From: Trochalopteron elliotii
Taxonomy: Eukaryota > Chordata > Aves > Passeriformes > Leiothrichidae
Direction of reading: 5' to 3'
DNA length: 64,000 nucleotides
Assembly: GCA_024734555.1 (NCBI GenBank)
Contig: JANPWX010000054.1
Location: 8,079,133-8,143,132 of the forward strand
Below are positions 54,479 through 64,000 of the stretch, piece after piece. Position 1 is the stretch's first letter. Every line of letters begins with the position of its first letter. A program made the translations under genes and the position numbers. The notes beneath the pieces were generated by a model, which searched no databases, was not told where the DNA came from, and worked only from the letters and a program-made list of their open reading frames with translations.

Positions 54479-56209
54479 GGAACTTTTAAAAGTGCAAAGC
54501 CAAAAAGAAGCAACAAAAATTCTGTAAGATTGGATATAACATTTATCACACAACCACAGACTTCCAAGGAGAATGAAGGCACATATGAAAACATTCTTGT
54601 AAAGGATTAATGCCTAAAAAGCTGTATCAGAGTTAACTAAACAGGACTTCATTGATTCACAGCCATGCAAAAGTCTGACATCAGCAAGCCCATCTTTCAT
54701 TGAAAGATCTATTATAATTTTCTTGTGTCTGTTTTGATGGTCTTGAGGAAAAACATGCACAAAACCAATAGTGAAGAAGCATTACACACCTGTTTCTATC
54801 ACATCTTGCCACTGGGCCAGAAGTGAGGGGGTTTATCTCTCCTTGCTTCCAAAGAACACTGTTAATAGGTTGATATTACCTGCAGGTTTCTTCAGACAGA
54901 AATAACACCTTATCAGCAATATTAAGGAAGATATTTCAGGTAGAAGAGTCATGGAAAGCTTAGTCTTTAAAGACAAAGGTCTAAGGGGAAAAGTGGTGGA
55001 ACTGGGATTTAAGGTTGGAGTGAAACTGTACTTCACTTGTTTCCAAATGTTAACTAAAATATATATCATAGATTTCAAGAGGGTTATTTAACTCAAAAAC
55101 TGAGATGCTGCTGACATCACTTCAGCATACTTTAACAGTGCTACACGACAACTACATCCACTTTTTTCCCCCCCCAAGAAATACATTTCTGAAATTCAAC
55201 AATTAGTTCTGTGCCTCTCTCACTAAGAGAAAACTGCCTTAGACAGCAGGAAACTGCTCATTGCTCAGTCACAACATTTTGATTACCAGACTAGTTCAGC
55301 ACAGCTACAATTTTGGCTTTTTTAGCCTCCTTAAATTGTTTTCATGATTTTTTTCCATCATTTGATCATTACTGTTATTTTTCCAGTGACATATTTACTT
55401 TAATGTCTTCATGTTCAATCTGTAGAAAGCTACAACACGAAAAAATATAAGCACCTCCTCTAGGTGGCAACTCAGAGGGATTTATTAATCCTGTGTCCTT
55501 AACAACAATAAACATGGCTTCATAACCTACCATTTGTCAGTACTTCTGGGCATCAGCTGAACACTCAACCAGAATTCCACATTCCTACTGTATTGTCAGC
55601 TTTATCAATATTACATTTACATTTCATCCAATCACTCACGTAAAACAAATTAAGATCAGTAACAACTCCATTTGACACCATCTTAATACATATGGCTATT
55701 GGGACTGGGAAAGTGTGAGAAATGCTGTGGAATTACAACACTTTTTATAAAAGCTGTCTAATCAGCAGTTTTTTCACCTATCAACACAGTGAACTCAAAT
55801 ATATTTCCAGAGTAACTGGCAATCTTTCATCCCCTGAAACCATGAGAAAAAAAACCAAACAAACTATCAAGACTAGTTCACCTACTATGATGACTAAAGC
55901 ATTTAAGATATTGCTGTAAATGAAATATGTTGTTTCATTTTGATATCTATTGAGTGTATTAAGTTCTGGGTCAATAATATGTAAATAACTTTCTGCCCTT
56001 TAAGATCTGATTTAGGCTCACTATTAAAATGGCAGAAAAATCTGTGTTCTCTTAGGAATATCTGATCCAGTTTGTCAAAACTATAGTTTGGGAAATATTT
56101 TCAATACAAAATAGCTTTGTTCTAGTTGAGGTGGAAAGAGCAGCTTAAAAGTGTTTCTGCTCTTTTAAAAATGCTGGAATGACTTCAATTGCATATATTT
56201 CTAATAAGG

Positions 56210-56220
56210 TTTTTTTTTTT
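56210..56220 (+). repeat. Poly-T run
   Basis: Eleven consecutive T. Simple sequence. Confidence 0.75.
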
Positions 56221-57344
56221 CTTACTGCATTTAAAATTTGAAGACATTGAAATTTTATACAATTTTGTGACAAAGGGATATTACATCTTTATCTCTTCTT
56301 GATGTTTGCAGGTTGAGATGAACACACCAAGCTAAAGGGCATTGTGAAGATAAGTTTCCATGACATTTACTATAACTCTTTTATATTACCATCTGGCTAT
56401 TTTATATGTAGCATTCAGAGGGAAATATAAAAAAAAATGATGTAAAGCTGAAATTATTTCCTTGATAACACTTGTTTTAAACACCGTGCCACTAAATAGC
56501 TAAAAAGTCTCAAAAGTGAATGCATAAAGCATATAAAAGCTACAAGCATGCTTACATAAATTCTTAAGATTAAAGTAATAACTTCTAGAAAAAGGTGGGA
56601 GAAAACATACTACAATAAATCTATTTGTAATGGTATTTGGGTTCCAGCAACTGCTTTCATTGTTCTCAAGTGGCTTACATATAAAACAATAGATTTGATG
56701 TATGATTTCAATCCCTTATGGAAAACTGTTCTATCTACAAGCAGCCTGTCAAACAAAATAACAAAAACAAAAAAAGCAGCTCAGCACTAAGAAGAAATAA
56801 CATACTTAAAAACAAAGTAGGGACACCTTTCTGGTTTTTTTTAAATCCATTTCAGACAGCTTTAAGAACCAGCTTACCACAGAGAACAGGATGCAGGCTT
56901 GGGGAACAGGGAGGAGGGGAAGGCATACAAGAAAGTAAAAAGGTAACTATGGGAAGCTGTACCCTAAAACACCATCCACAAAGCTGGATAAAAGCAAGTG
57001 CTTTCATAAAAATTCATAAGCTTGATGCTACCTAGCAAGGAATATTAGCTTCCCTAGGAGTTAGACTTGCAAAATAAAGGATGGCTGCACAGAAGGACAA
57101 AAGAGCACAGAAATCAAACAAAGGTGATATTTTTATAGCTTAGCAACTACAAGCCTAGCAATTAGGCAAGGAGCTGCTGCTCCTTTTAAATTTTTTTTTA
57201 AATGATTGCTACTGATCTCATACATAACAGCAACAGTCCAGTACCTGTTACCTGGAGACACCTTGCTCTTCATTCATACCAGAGCAACACCTATGCACTT
57301 TTATTCAAGGTCAGATAATGCCAGTACTGGGCTTCTCAGAAGCA

Positions 57345-57530
57345 CAGCACAGCACGGGCCCTGCCTGGAACAGAACACAATCTAACTTGACAAGACAGAC
57401 AAAAAAATAGCATAAAGAACAGATTTAGGTATCTTATTCAGGGTCATATAGCAGGTTGATGGCAAGGAAGAAACAAGTGTTTCTCCCACACTGAAATCTC
57501 TTGTCCCCACTGACTGGGAATTGCTGTCTC
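57345..57530 (+). mobile_element. Ancient CORE-SINE/MIR-like remnant
   Basis: The stretch follows the layout of amniote MIR-type SINEs. A GGGCCCTGCC start is followed by CACAATCTAACTTGACAAGA and CAGACAAA, then TTCAGGGTCATATAGCAGGT, then TGATGGCAAGG, and a final CTCTTGTCCCCACTGACT block. The order and spacing of these phrases is what makes the call, since each is individually diverged. It appears more complete than the copy at 46150-46290. The family assignment rests on recall. Confidence 0.6.
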
Positions 57531-59919
57531 TTTAAACTGCCTTGGTAATATATATTCTTTTCAGTCAAAGCAATATTGTATGAAATTCTATTTCATATTG
57601 ATCAGTGTACGTTAGTTTTATGATTTTCAGCAGTTTCCCGCTCTAAACAAAACTCTAATGTGCTTACACAATGCATTACAGACAGAAAGGAACTTACCCT
57701 GTCCACCCCAAAACAAAAAATGTCATATACCTGTATTACTCCTGCTACACTGGAGCTAATAAATCCTGCTGAGAAGTTGGATTCACAGGCTGAGGCTCAC
57801 ACTGACTACATTTATTTGCTCTTTCTCAGCTGGAAATACAAGTAAAGCAAGATTACAACTGCTCAGGAGTTGAGCAAAAGTAAGTTTCTGTCTCACCACT
57901 TATTAGTCTCATGGGTTTAATGTGCTGAACAAGCAATTTCTATTCTATTTTTACTACAAGTGCTGCAACAATGTTACAATGCTGCTTGTAATCATCAAAA
58001 CTGCCTGCCTGATCAAAACTTTCAATTTGTTTTTAATCCAGTTTCTCATGTTCTGTAGCTAAACCTGTTTGGCTGTCACTCTATGCAAGCTCACAGCACC
58101 AATGGCAGAATTCAGACACTCTCTTGTTTGCTTCTGCATTTACCAATTCTAAATTTTAGGTCTGTTCAGGTAACCAGGAATCACAAAAACATGTATGTAT
58201 TTGCACAAATACATTGTTATCAGGAAAGAGAAGTCTTCTATTTAGTTAGAGTACAAATAGTCTCATTCTCCCAGAAGTTCTACTGAGTCAATTAAATATA
58301 ATTTTAAACAATTTTCAATTAAATAGCCAGCAGCTATTGTGCTTAATTGTTACTGAAGTCCATGCATGACTGCATGTTTGGGCTTGTGGTAATTAATTTA
58401 ATTCTTTGTGGCTTAGTAATCTGCTCCACTGCTGGATGTGTACTGTGATAGAAGGAAACAAATCTGTGTTGGAACAGTTTAGTGTAAAAAGCACAGATTA
58501 ATGTAAAAAACAAAGACAAAATAGGTCTAGTCAGTTGAAAGATTTGGTCACACTGTCACTAGGTAAAATAAAGCTATGACTGAGAAAATGATGCCTATAT
58601 GCAGAAGCATTCCTGTGACACCATCTAGTACTTAAAATGCTGAGCACTACAGACCAGAGCTTCTTGAGTAAGCTGCTCTCAGATGCCTCAAAGCCCTGTT
58701 CAATACAGAGGTGATGAAAATGGGTGTCAGAAAAAAACATACACATGAACTGAATATTCTTAGAAATCTCCAAAACATCCTGGTATGTCTGGGCAATAAA
58801 ATTAGCAAGATGATACCAGAGGAGAAGGGAATACCTGAAAATATGACTACCAAACTAAATTTACCAGTATATTAGCACTTTGCTTTTACTAGAACTTCCA
58901 ATATTCTAAATTCACATTCTATCATGAAATTTTCCCTTCTGATTGGTTTTGTCTTAATCTTTTTTTTAATCCTTCACTATTAACACACGGGTTCAGAACA
59001 CAGATGCTTACAGATGAATATGGCTTGTAGATCATCTCAGCACAACCTTCCAGGCAAACAGAACAATACCTCAAAAATGCTTCCTTTGTTCCCAGTGTAG
59101 GAGATGCTGAAGAGTTAAGTGGAGAAATGATCTCATTAAGTTTCCTTATTGTATTGGACTGGAAAATGAAATTTCAAAACTAGTAAGTGATTTTTTGATT
59201 TTCTATTTGAGAACCTTGAACAACACTAAACAACAAGTATTTTGGAAACTAGCTTTTTTTACATTGTCTCAGGTTGGCATTTAAATAACCTTCCAGTCTC
59301 CCTCTAGATTAATAGCTATTTCTGAAAAATTAAGAGTAGTTTATGAGGTTTATCAGGAAGCTCCTAGCAAATACTGAATAAATATTGTGATTGAAAGTGC
59401 TCCAAGAGTCTCAAAGAAATATAAATAATATTTTATCCCCCCAAAGATATTAAAAAATATTATTTTGGGTTTGATTACAGTTGGAGGTCAAAGTGGAGAT
59501 TTGGTTTCTATGTTACTCTAAGACTCACCTATCTGAAGTACATGCTAAAGTGATGTCTGAATGTAAAAGTATCTGATTTCTGTAATGGTTCCAAATGAAA
59601 GCTTCTTAAGAAGACCCCACTATATAAATTATCAATCACTGTCAGTGGTGGTTAACAGCATGCTCTGAGAGTGCTGATTAAAACAAAAGGTCAGAACAAA
59701 CATCAGTGCTCCAGAGACTCTTGTAGATAATAGTGTAATTAAAATGTAACTCTAGACTGCTCCATGCTTACTATGTCAGCATCTTTCCAGCAGGGAATGG
59801 CCAGAGAGCCTGGCAAACTCAAGCAGTCACAGTAGAAAGTGGCAGGAGATATCTGCTGAAGGAGCAAATAGATAGGCATCAATGTTATCAACTTGTGCTA
59901 CATACTGGAACTCAAACAG
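57531..59919. other. Unique AT-rich non-coding sequence
   Basis: No gene or recognisable repeat. Minus-strand frames at 58531-58853 show no recognisable motif. Confidence 0.6.
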
Positions 59920-59993
59920 CCTTTTTCTTTTTTTCTTTCTTCTTTTCTTTCTCTCTCTCTCTCTCACTTTTTTTTTTTTTTTTTCCTTCTTTC
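59920..59993 (+). repeat. 74-nt polypyrimidine tract
   Basis: Seventy-four bases with only one purine (A at 59966): CTTT units, a (CT)n core, then a T17 run. It leads directly into CAG at 59993-59995 and so resembles the tract before a 3' splice site. It is equally classifiable as a microsatellite. Confidence 0.9.
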
Positions 59994-59995
59994 AG

Positions 59996-60150
59996 AGTGC
60001 ATGCTGTCCTGTCTTTTGTTCTGGCAGAGATAAGATGTATAAATTATGAGTGGTTGACAAAGTATACTTCAGTGCCTGAGGCAGCTCATCAATCATTTTC
60101 CACATGTCGACAGGTAATTGATGCGAGCCCTGCAGGCGCATCTCCATCAG
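59996..60150 (+). other. Candidate exon or conserved non-coding element
   Basis: Immediately after the polypyrimidine tract comes a strong-looking acceptor (TTTCAG, ending at 59995). The frame then stays open until two possible donors, CAG|GTAATT (exon end 60113, 118 nt) and CAG|GTAAAA (exon end 60150, 155 nt). The minus strand is also open, and the encoded peptide (for example RQVIDASPAGASPSG near the end) matches no family I know. The segment keeps three CpGs in about 40 bp and carries a PBX/HOX-like ATCAATCA and an E-box CACATG, which also suits a conserved non-coding element. Neither reading can be proved here. Confidence 0.25.
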
Positions 60151-60677
60151 GTAAAAGGAGGAAGGAATTAAATCTGCTGTCATGGTTTGAGCAGATGATC
60201 TGTATTTAACATTCTTTTTAATTTAGAAGTTGTTTATTTTAAACAGTATTTGGCTGTTCTTGCTCCCTCCAAATCGCTCTCCACCTTGCTCACTCTCCCC
60301 AAGATCTCACAGAGCAAGCAGAGTGTAACTGTCTGTATGCAGTGTGTCACACAAAAACCCTTCAGCAGGGTGAGAGGGTGCTCCAGCATTGGATGGAAAG
60401 AGACCACCCAAAGACTGTTGGGTAGCAGCTGAGGAACTTACTTTCTACTTCACTGAAGCTTAACATCAAAGATATTGCTTGTCAGGCAATTATCTGTCAA
60501 GTGAGTTAGGTTCTGATCAATCTGGGATACTAAATACACAGATTTTTTTCCTTTGGTTATTATCTTTACTCCATTTAGCTACACCTCTCAATCTGTTTAC
60601 ATTTCTTGTCTTTGAACAGAGTATTTTAAAGTTAAAAACTCAGGGCCGAGACAGAGAAGAGGGAAGTAAGAAACGGT

Positions 60678-61078
60678 ATTGGGTCCAACTGGAATGGAGT
60701 TAATTTCCATCATAGCAGCTTATATAATGCTATGGATGAGATTTATAATCAAAACAGTGCTGACAACACACAAATGTTTTAGCTATTGTTAAATAGTGTT
60801 TGCCCACTGTTTAACAATGGCTGCTCCTCACTCTGCTCCCAGTGAATACACTGGGTGTGTGCAAGGGCATGGGAGGAGACACAAGCAGGAAGAGGAACTA
60901 AACTGAGAAGATATTCCATGCCATGTACTGTCACACTCAGCAATTAACCAGCCAGGAGAGGGTTTAGGTGTGTGAGCCATCCTGTGCTTGGGAACTGCCT
61001 GGGCATAGGCCCACCCAGGTGAGGTGGTGAGTGACTGCACCACTTGCTTTGATTTGGGGTTTTGTTCCTCTTACAGTT
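60678..61078 (+). mobile_element. Degraded solo LTR of an avian endogenous retrovirus (ERVL-like)
   Basis: About 400 bp follow the recalled pattern of a common avian LTR: GGAGTTAATTTCCATCATAG near the 5' end, AAAACAGTGCTGACAACAC, ATGTTTTAGCTATTGTTAAA, then GGGAGGAGACACAAGCAGG, GATATTCCATGCCATGTACT and GTGGTGAGTGACTGCA. The promoter-like CAATAAAAGC position is decayed (CAATTAACC), and I cannot find an intact polyadenylation signal. No internal retroviral genes or second LTR lie beside it, so it is probably a solo LTR left by recombination, or a truncated copy. The ERVL assignment is likely but not tested. The ends are approximate because the terminal TG and CA are not clear. Confidence 0.78.
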
Positions 61079-64000
61079 AAGTGCACTACATCAGTTTTTT
61101 GTAATCTGTGTTAGCTACAATTTACTCTGAAAATCCACTGGAAGATGTAAACCTGTTAAATCCTGCACAATGTATAATCTCAGAACATTAGATACTATCC
61201 TTAATGTAATTAAGCATTCTGCACGGAGTGGAGCTGAGCCTTTCCACCACAACTGAGCAGTGTTTATTTGACAAGATACTGAACACCAGAACTGAGATTA
61301 TGCTGCTGAAGGATAGCATCATATCCATTTTCCTACTGTGGGTGGAGGTGAAAGACAACTGTTACAGGAAATTTTGTGTTGATAACACTCTATATCTTAT
61401 ATACATTCCCAGTTTGGCCTGGAAATAGTCCAAATCCAAGCAAATGGTGCTTGAAAGGTTCATCAACACTAACACAGAAGAGTTTCCTCCATGAATTACA
61501 CAATACTGCCAACACAAAGGCCCTCTAAATCCATGGCTTAGTAGCACAATGCTCCCAAACACAACACAGATGGACTGCAGAGGGAGAAAAGACTTCACAT
61601 CATTCACCAGTGAAAATAGAAAGACAAAAGACCTAGTACAAATTCCAACAGTCCCCATCAGTTTCAAACCAAATCTTACTGGGGTACAGAGACAATTGAA
61701 CATATATTAGCTATCAAAAAACAACGTTCATACTGATTTTTAGAATGAACCATAATTAACTGTCCTCTGACATAGTTTGAAATTAACCTGAGCAACAAGA
61801 AGGAAGTGGAAGACAGAGGTCTGTGAGTTACTGTCACTGCCATTCTGTAATGCTTCAAGAAAAGAGGCTTAGATCATGGAGAGGAAAAAATTAAAAACAA
61901 AAAAATCAAACTAAAGAAGTGTAACACCAAGCATAAAAAACCCAGCAAAGGTAAGAAATCTTACACTAGGAAAGGGTAGAGGAAATATCCTGAAAAGGAC
62001 AGCTGTCTCCCTGATGAATAACACAGGTGATCGATTCATTAAGAAATGTGACTACACCTAAGAATACCTAAAGACATTACCTTGAAGAGAACAATTTGGA
62101 AAAAAAGGGAAAGGGGAGTAATGTTAGAAGTGTTTTGGAGATGAAGAACACTTTACAAGACAAGAAACTGCAAAGTATTCATAGGTCTGATTCAACAAAA
62201 CATTTCCAAAACTTTAAATATCAGTTCATCTCTGTAGCTAAGTGTAAGAGTTGAGATTTGCAGTGGTGAAACATATATTTCCACTGATTTGTCAAGTGCA
62301 GTATATCTTGCTTCTATCTAAAATAATGACTCTATACAACTATTCAACAAATACAGTAACAACTCAGCAGCAACATGTATCCCTTTGGTATCCAAAACCA
62401 AAATGTGCTTCCTATATTAAAGAACAAAGTACTAAGTATTAAATTTTAGCCTTAATACCATGTATACATGACATATACTGTCACGAGATCTGAAAAATAA
62501 ACTGAGTCATTTCAAGGAAAACATAAACTTTTGCTTACAGTCTAAAAAAAGAATTAATGAATAATTTCACTCAAGGTCAAAATAGTAAGATTTTGATCAA
62601 AGTATAAAAATATTGTTTCTAAAACATTCCTGATCAAATTCTTATGCATTTCATAAATAATATATCTCATTTTATACTATATCATTGGTTAGCTTATGTA
62701 TTTCCAATTAACTTTTCAGCTCACCAGAGCATGATTTTGAACCAAACTATCTTTTCTAAAATTCTTTCGACATTGAAACTAATAGATTATAATAACACTC
62801 CTGATCCATCCAGAAAACTTGCCAAGATCAGTTCACTTCATAAAGATATTAAACTTTGGTAAAAATCATAAATTATTTTGCTGTGAGGAAAAGATAAAAC
62901 ATAAAAGAAATTTGAAGGCTCTTTCTTAAACAACACACAGCACCTTCTCAATGCAAAGAAACAAAGAGGTCAATAATATTGGGTTTGTAATACTGCTCCA
63001 ATATCACCCACATAATCCACTGCACTCAAGGCTGAAGTTTCTGCTCATATAACATAAAGCACTTTATTACATGGCACACATACACAAATTCTTGTCAAAG
63101 TTAATATTTGTCGGTACAACAGAAGCCAATCAGTGAGTTATCAAGGATGAAGACTAAGAACTTCTGTTTAGCCTGGAGAGAAGTCTAATTAAAGTTCTCT
63201 AACCCTAAGTACTTCACGGTGCTTGCCAGATTCAGACTGGCTGCTGACAACTTGAATCTCCTCTTCAGTCCTGAATAGAGCTTTTTCAGCATTCATTTTG
63301 ATGTGGAGGCTTTAATCTGGCTGCCATTTTCAACACATTTTATCAGCCCTGAAAAAGGCTTTTTGTTTATTCCAACTGGCAACTCTTTTTGACAGCAAGG
63401 CTATAGGTTGGCAAATGTCAAAAGTTCCATTACAACTCTTCTTTTCTTAATTTCTGTCTTGACTGGTATTAGACTGGTAAGTTAAGTACATATCACAGCC
63501 AAATTTTTACCAGCAATTTGACTGCTTTCTTCCCCTGTTGATCTCCAGATCAGCAATCCCTCGCAATTCAGGGTACCCTTGATCTCTATCTAAAAGCATG
63601 AAAGACACACATAGCCTCAGGAATAAATATAAAATACATAAATATCAATAAATATATTGATAAATGAGATCATGACAAATAATGCAAACTTTAAAAATTA
63701 TGCTCACAATGTCAAATGCACAGGTCATGGATAATATAAATATTTGGTACTGAATGCCAAACATACAAGTATGAGAAGAGAGATGCCCTCTGCTATAGAA
63801 CCCTCTCAAGATCAATCTGTTGAATCAGATAAAACCAATGAACGGATATATTTCTACATGTTCAGCAGATTCTTATTCTTCCAAACCCTGAACAAAACTT
63901 TTCTGCAAAAGGATGGTGAAAAAGAATAGAGCATGCCTGCATAATCTGCTCCAATATTTTGATTTTATTTTGCACTGTATTTAATTATTAATTTCTGAGA
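61079..64000. other. Unique AT-rich non-coding sequence to the window end
   Basis: No gene or recognisable transposon. A block at about 63150-63440 has balanced composition and alternating AT/GC segments that could reflect conservation, but nothing in a single sequence establishes it. Confidence 0.55.

Larger units (their letters stand above)
46291..57344. other. Unique AT-rich non-coding sequence
   Basis: About 11 kb with no recognisable gene. It contains an A16 run at 49363-49378, T and A runs at 54160-54171, 54466-54478 and 56210-56220, and a candidate conserved block at 49420-49860. A minus-strand frame at 51986-52315 (109 codons) lies in a somewhat GC-richer stretch, but I recognise nothing in it. 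Confidence 0.55.

Noticed and set aside
1..64000. CRISPR arrays, tRNA or rRNA genes, bacterial operons, replication origins
   Set aside because: No regularly spaced repeats, no cloverleaf or rRNA-like sequence and no dense coding were seen. The sequence has the character of vertebrate non-coding DNA.

Overview
The window looks like nuclear DNA from a bird, or at least an archosaur. It is strongly AT-rich, CpG-poor and without operon-like gene packing. The recognisable repeats are those of avian genomes: truncated CR1 LINE copies, one diverged LTR of an avian endogenous retrovirus, and two very old CORE-SINE/MIR-like remnants. These identifications rest on consensus patterns recalled from memory, not on a search. 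I cannot name the species or the locus.

No protein-coding gene can be supported. Nearly all open frames are short, begin at chance ATGs and resemble no family I recognise. The longest, 159 codons at 20374-20853, is only slightly longer than chance allows in such AT-rich DNA. The cluster of open frames at 9.5-10.4 kb and 42.9-44.0 kb comes from decayed CR1 reverse-transcriptase sequence. The window is best read as a gene desert or the inside of a very large intron, with low repeat density.

Layout: 1-3.9 kb, unique sequence with an imperfect hairpin near 2.0 kb. 3.95-4.14 kb, a CR1 3' tail on the plus strand. 4.1-9.3 kb, unique. 9.33-10.39 kb, a 1 kb CR1 fragment on the minus strand that has lost its reverse-transcriptase catalytic motif. 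10.4-42.9 kb, mainly unique, with a candidate conserved block near 11.5 kb, a perfect 18-bp hairpin at 15.1 kb, a short CR1 tail at 15.6 kb and simple repeats. 42.93-43.97 kb, a rearranged plus-strand CR1 locus in which ORF2 segments lie in permuted order. 46.1 and 57.4 kb, two ancient SINE remnants. 49.4-49.9 kb, a candidate conserved block. 59.9-60.15 kb, a 74-nt polypyrimidine tract leading into a good splice acceptor and an open frame ending in two possible donors. 60.68-61.08 kb, a degraded solo LTR. 61.1-64 kb, unique.

No new system was found. The observations most worth checking are the permuted CR1 locus, the exon-like or conserved block at 60.0-60.2 kb, the perfect hairpin at 15.1 kb, and the candidate regulatory blocks, whose conservation cannot be tested here.
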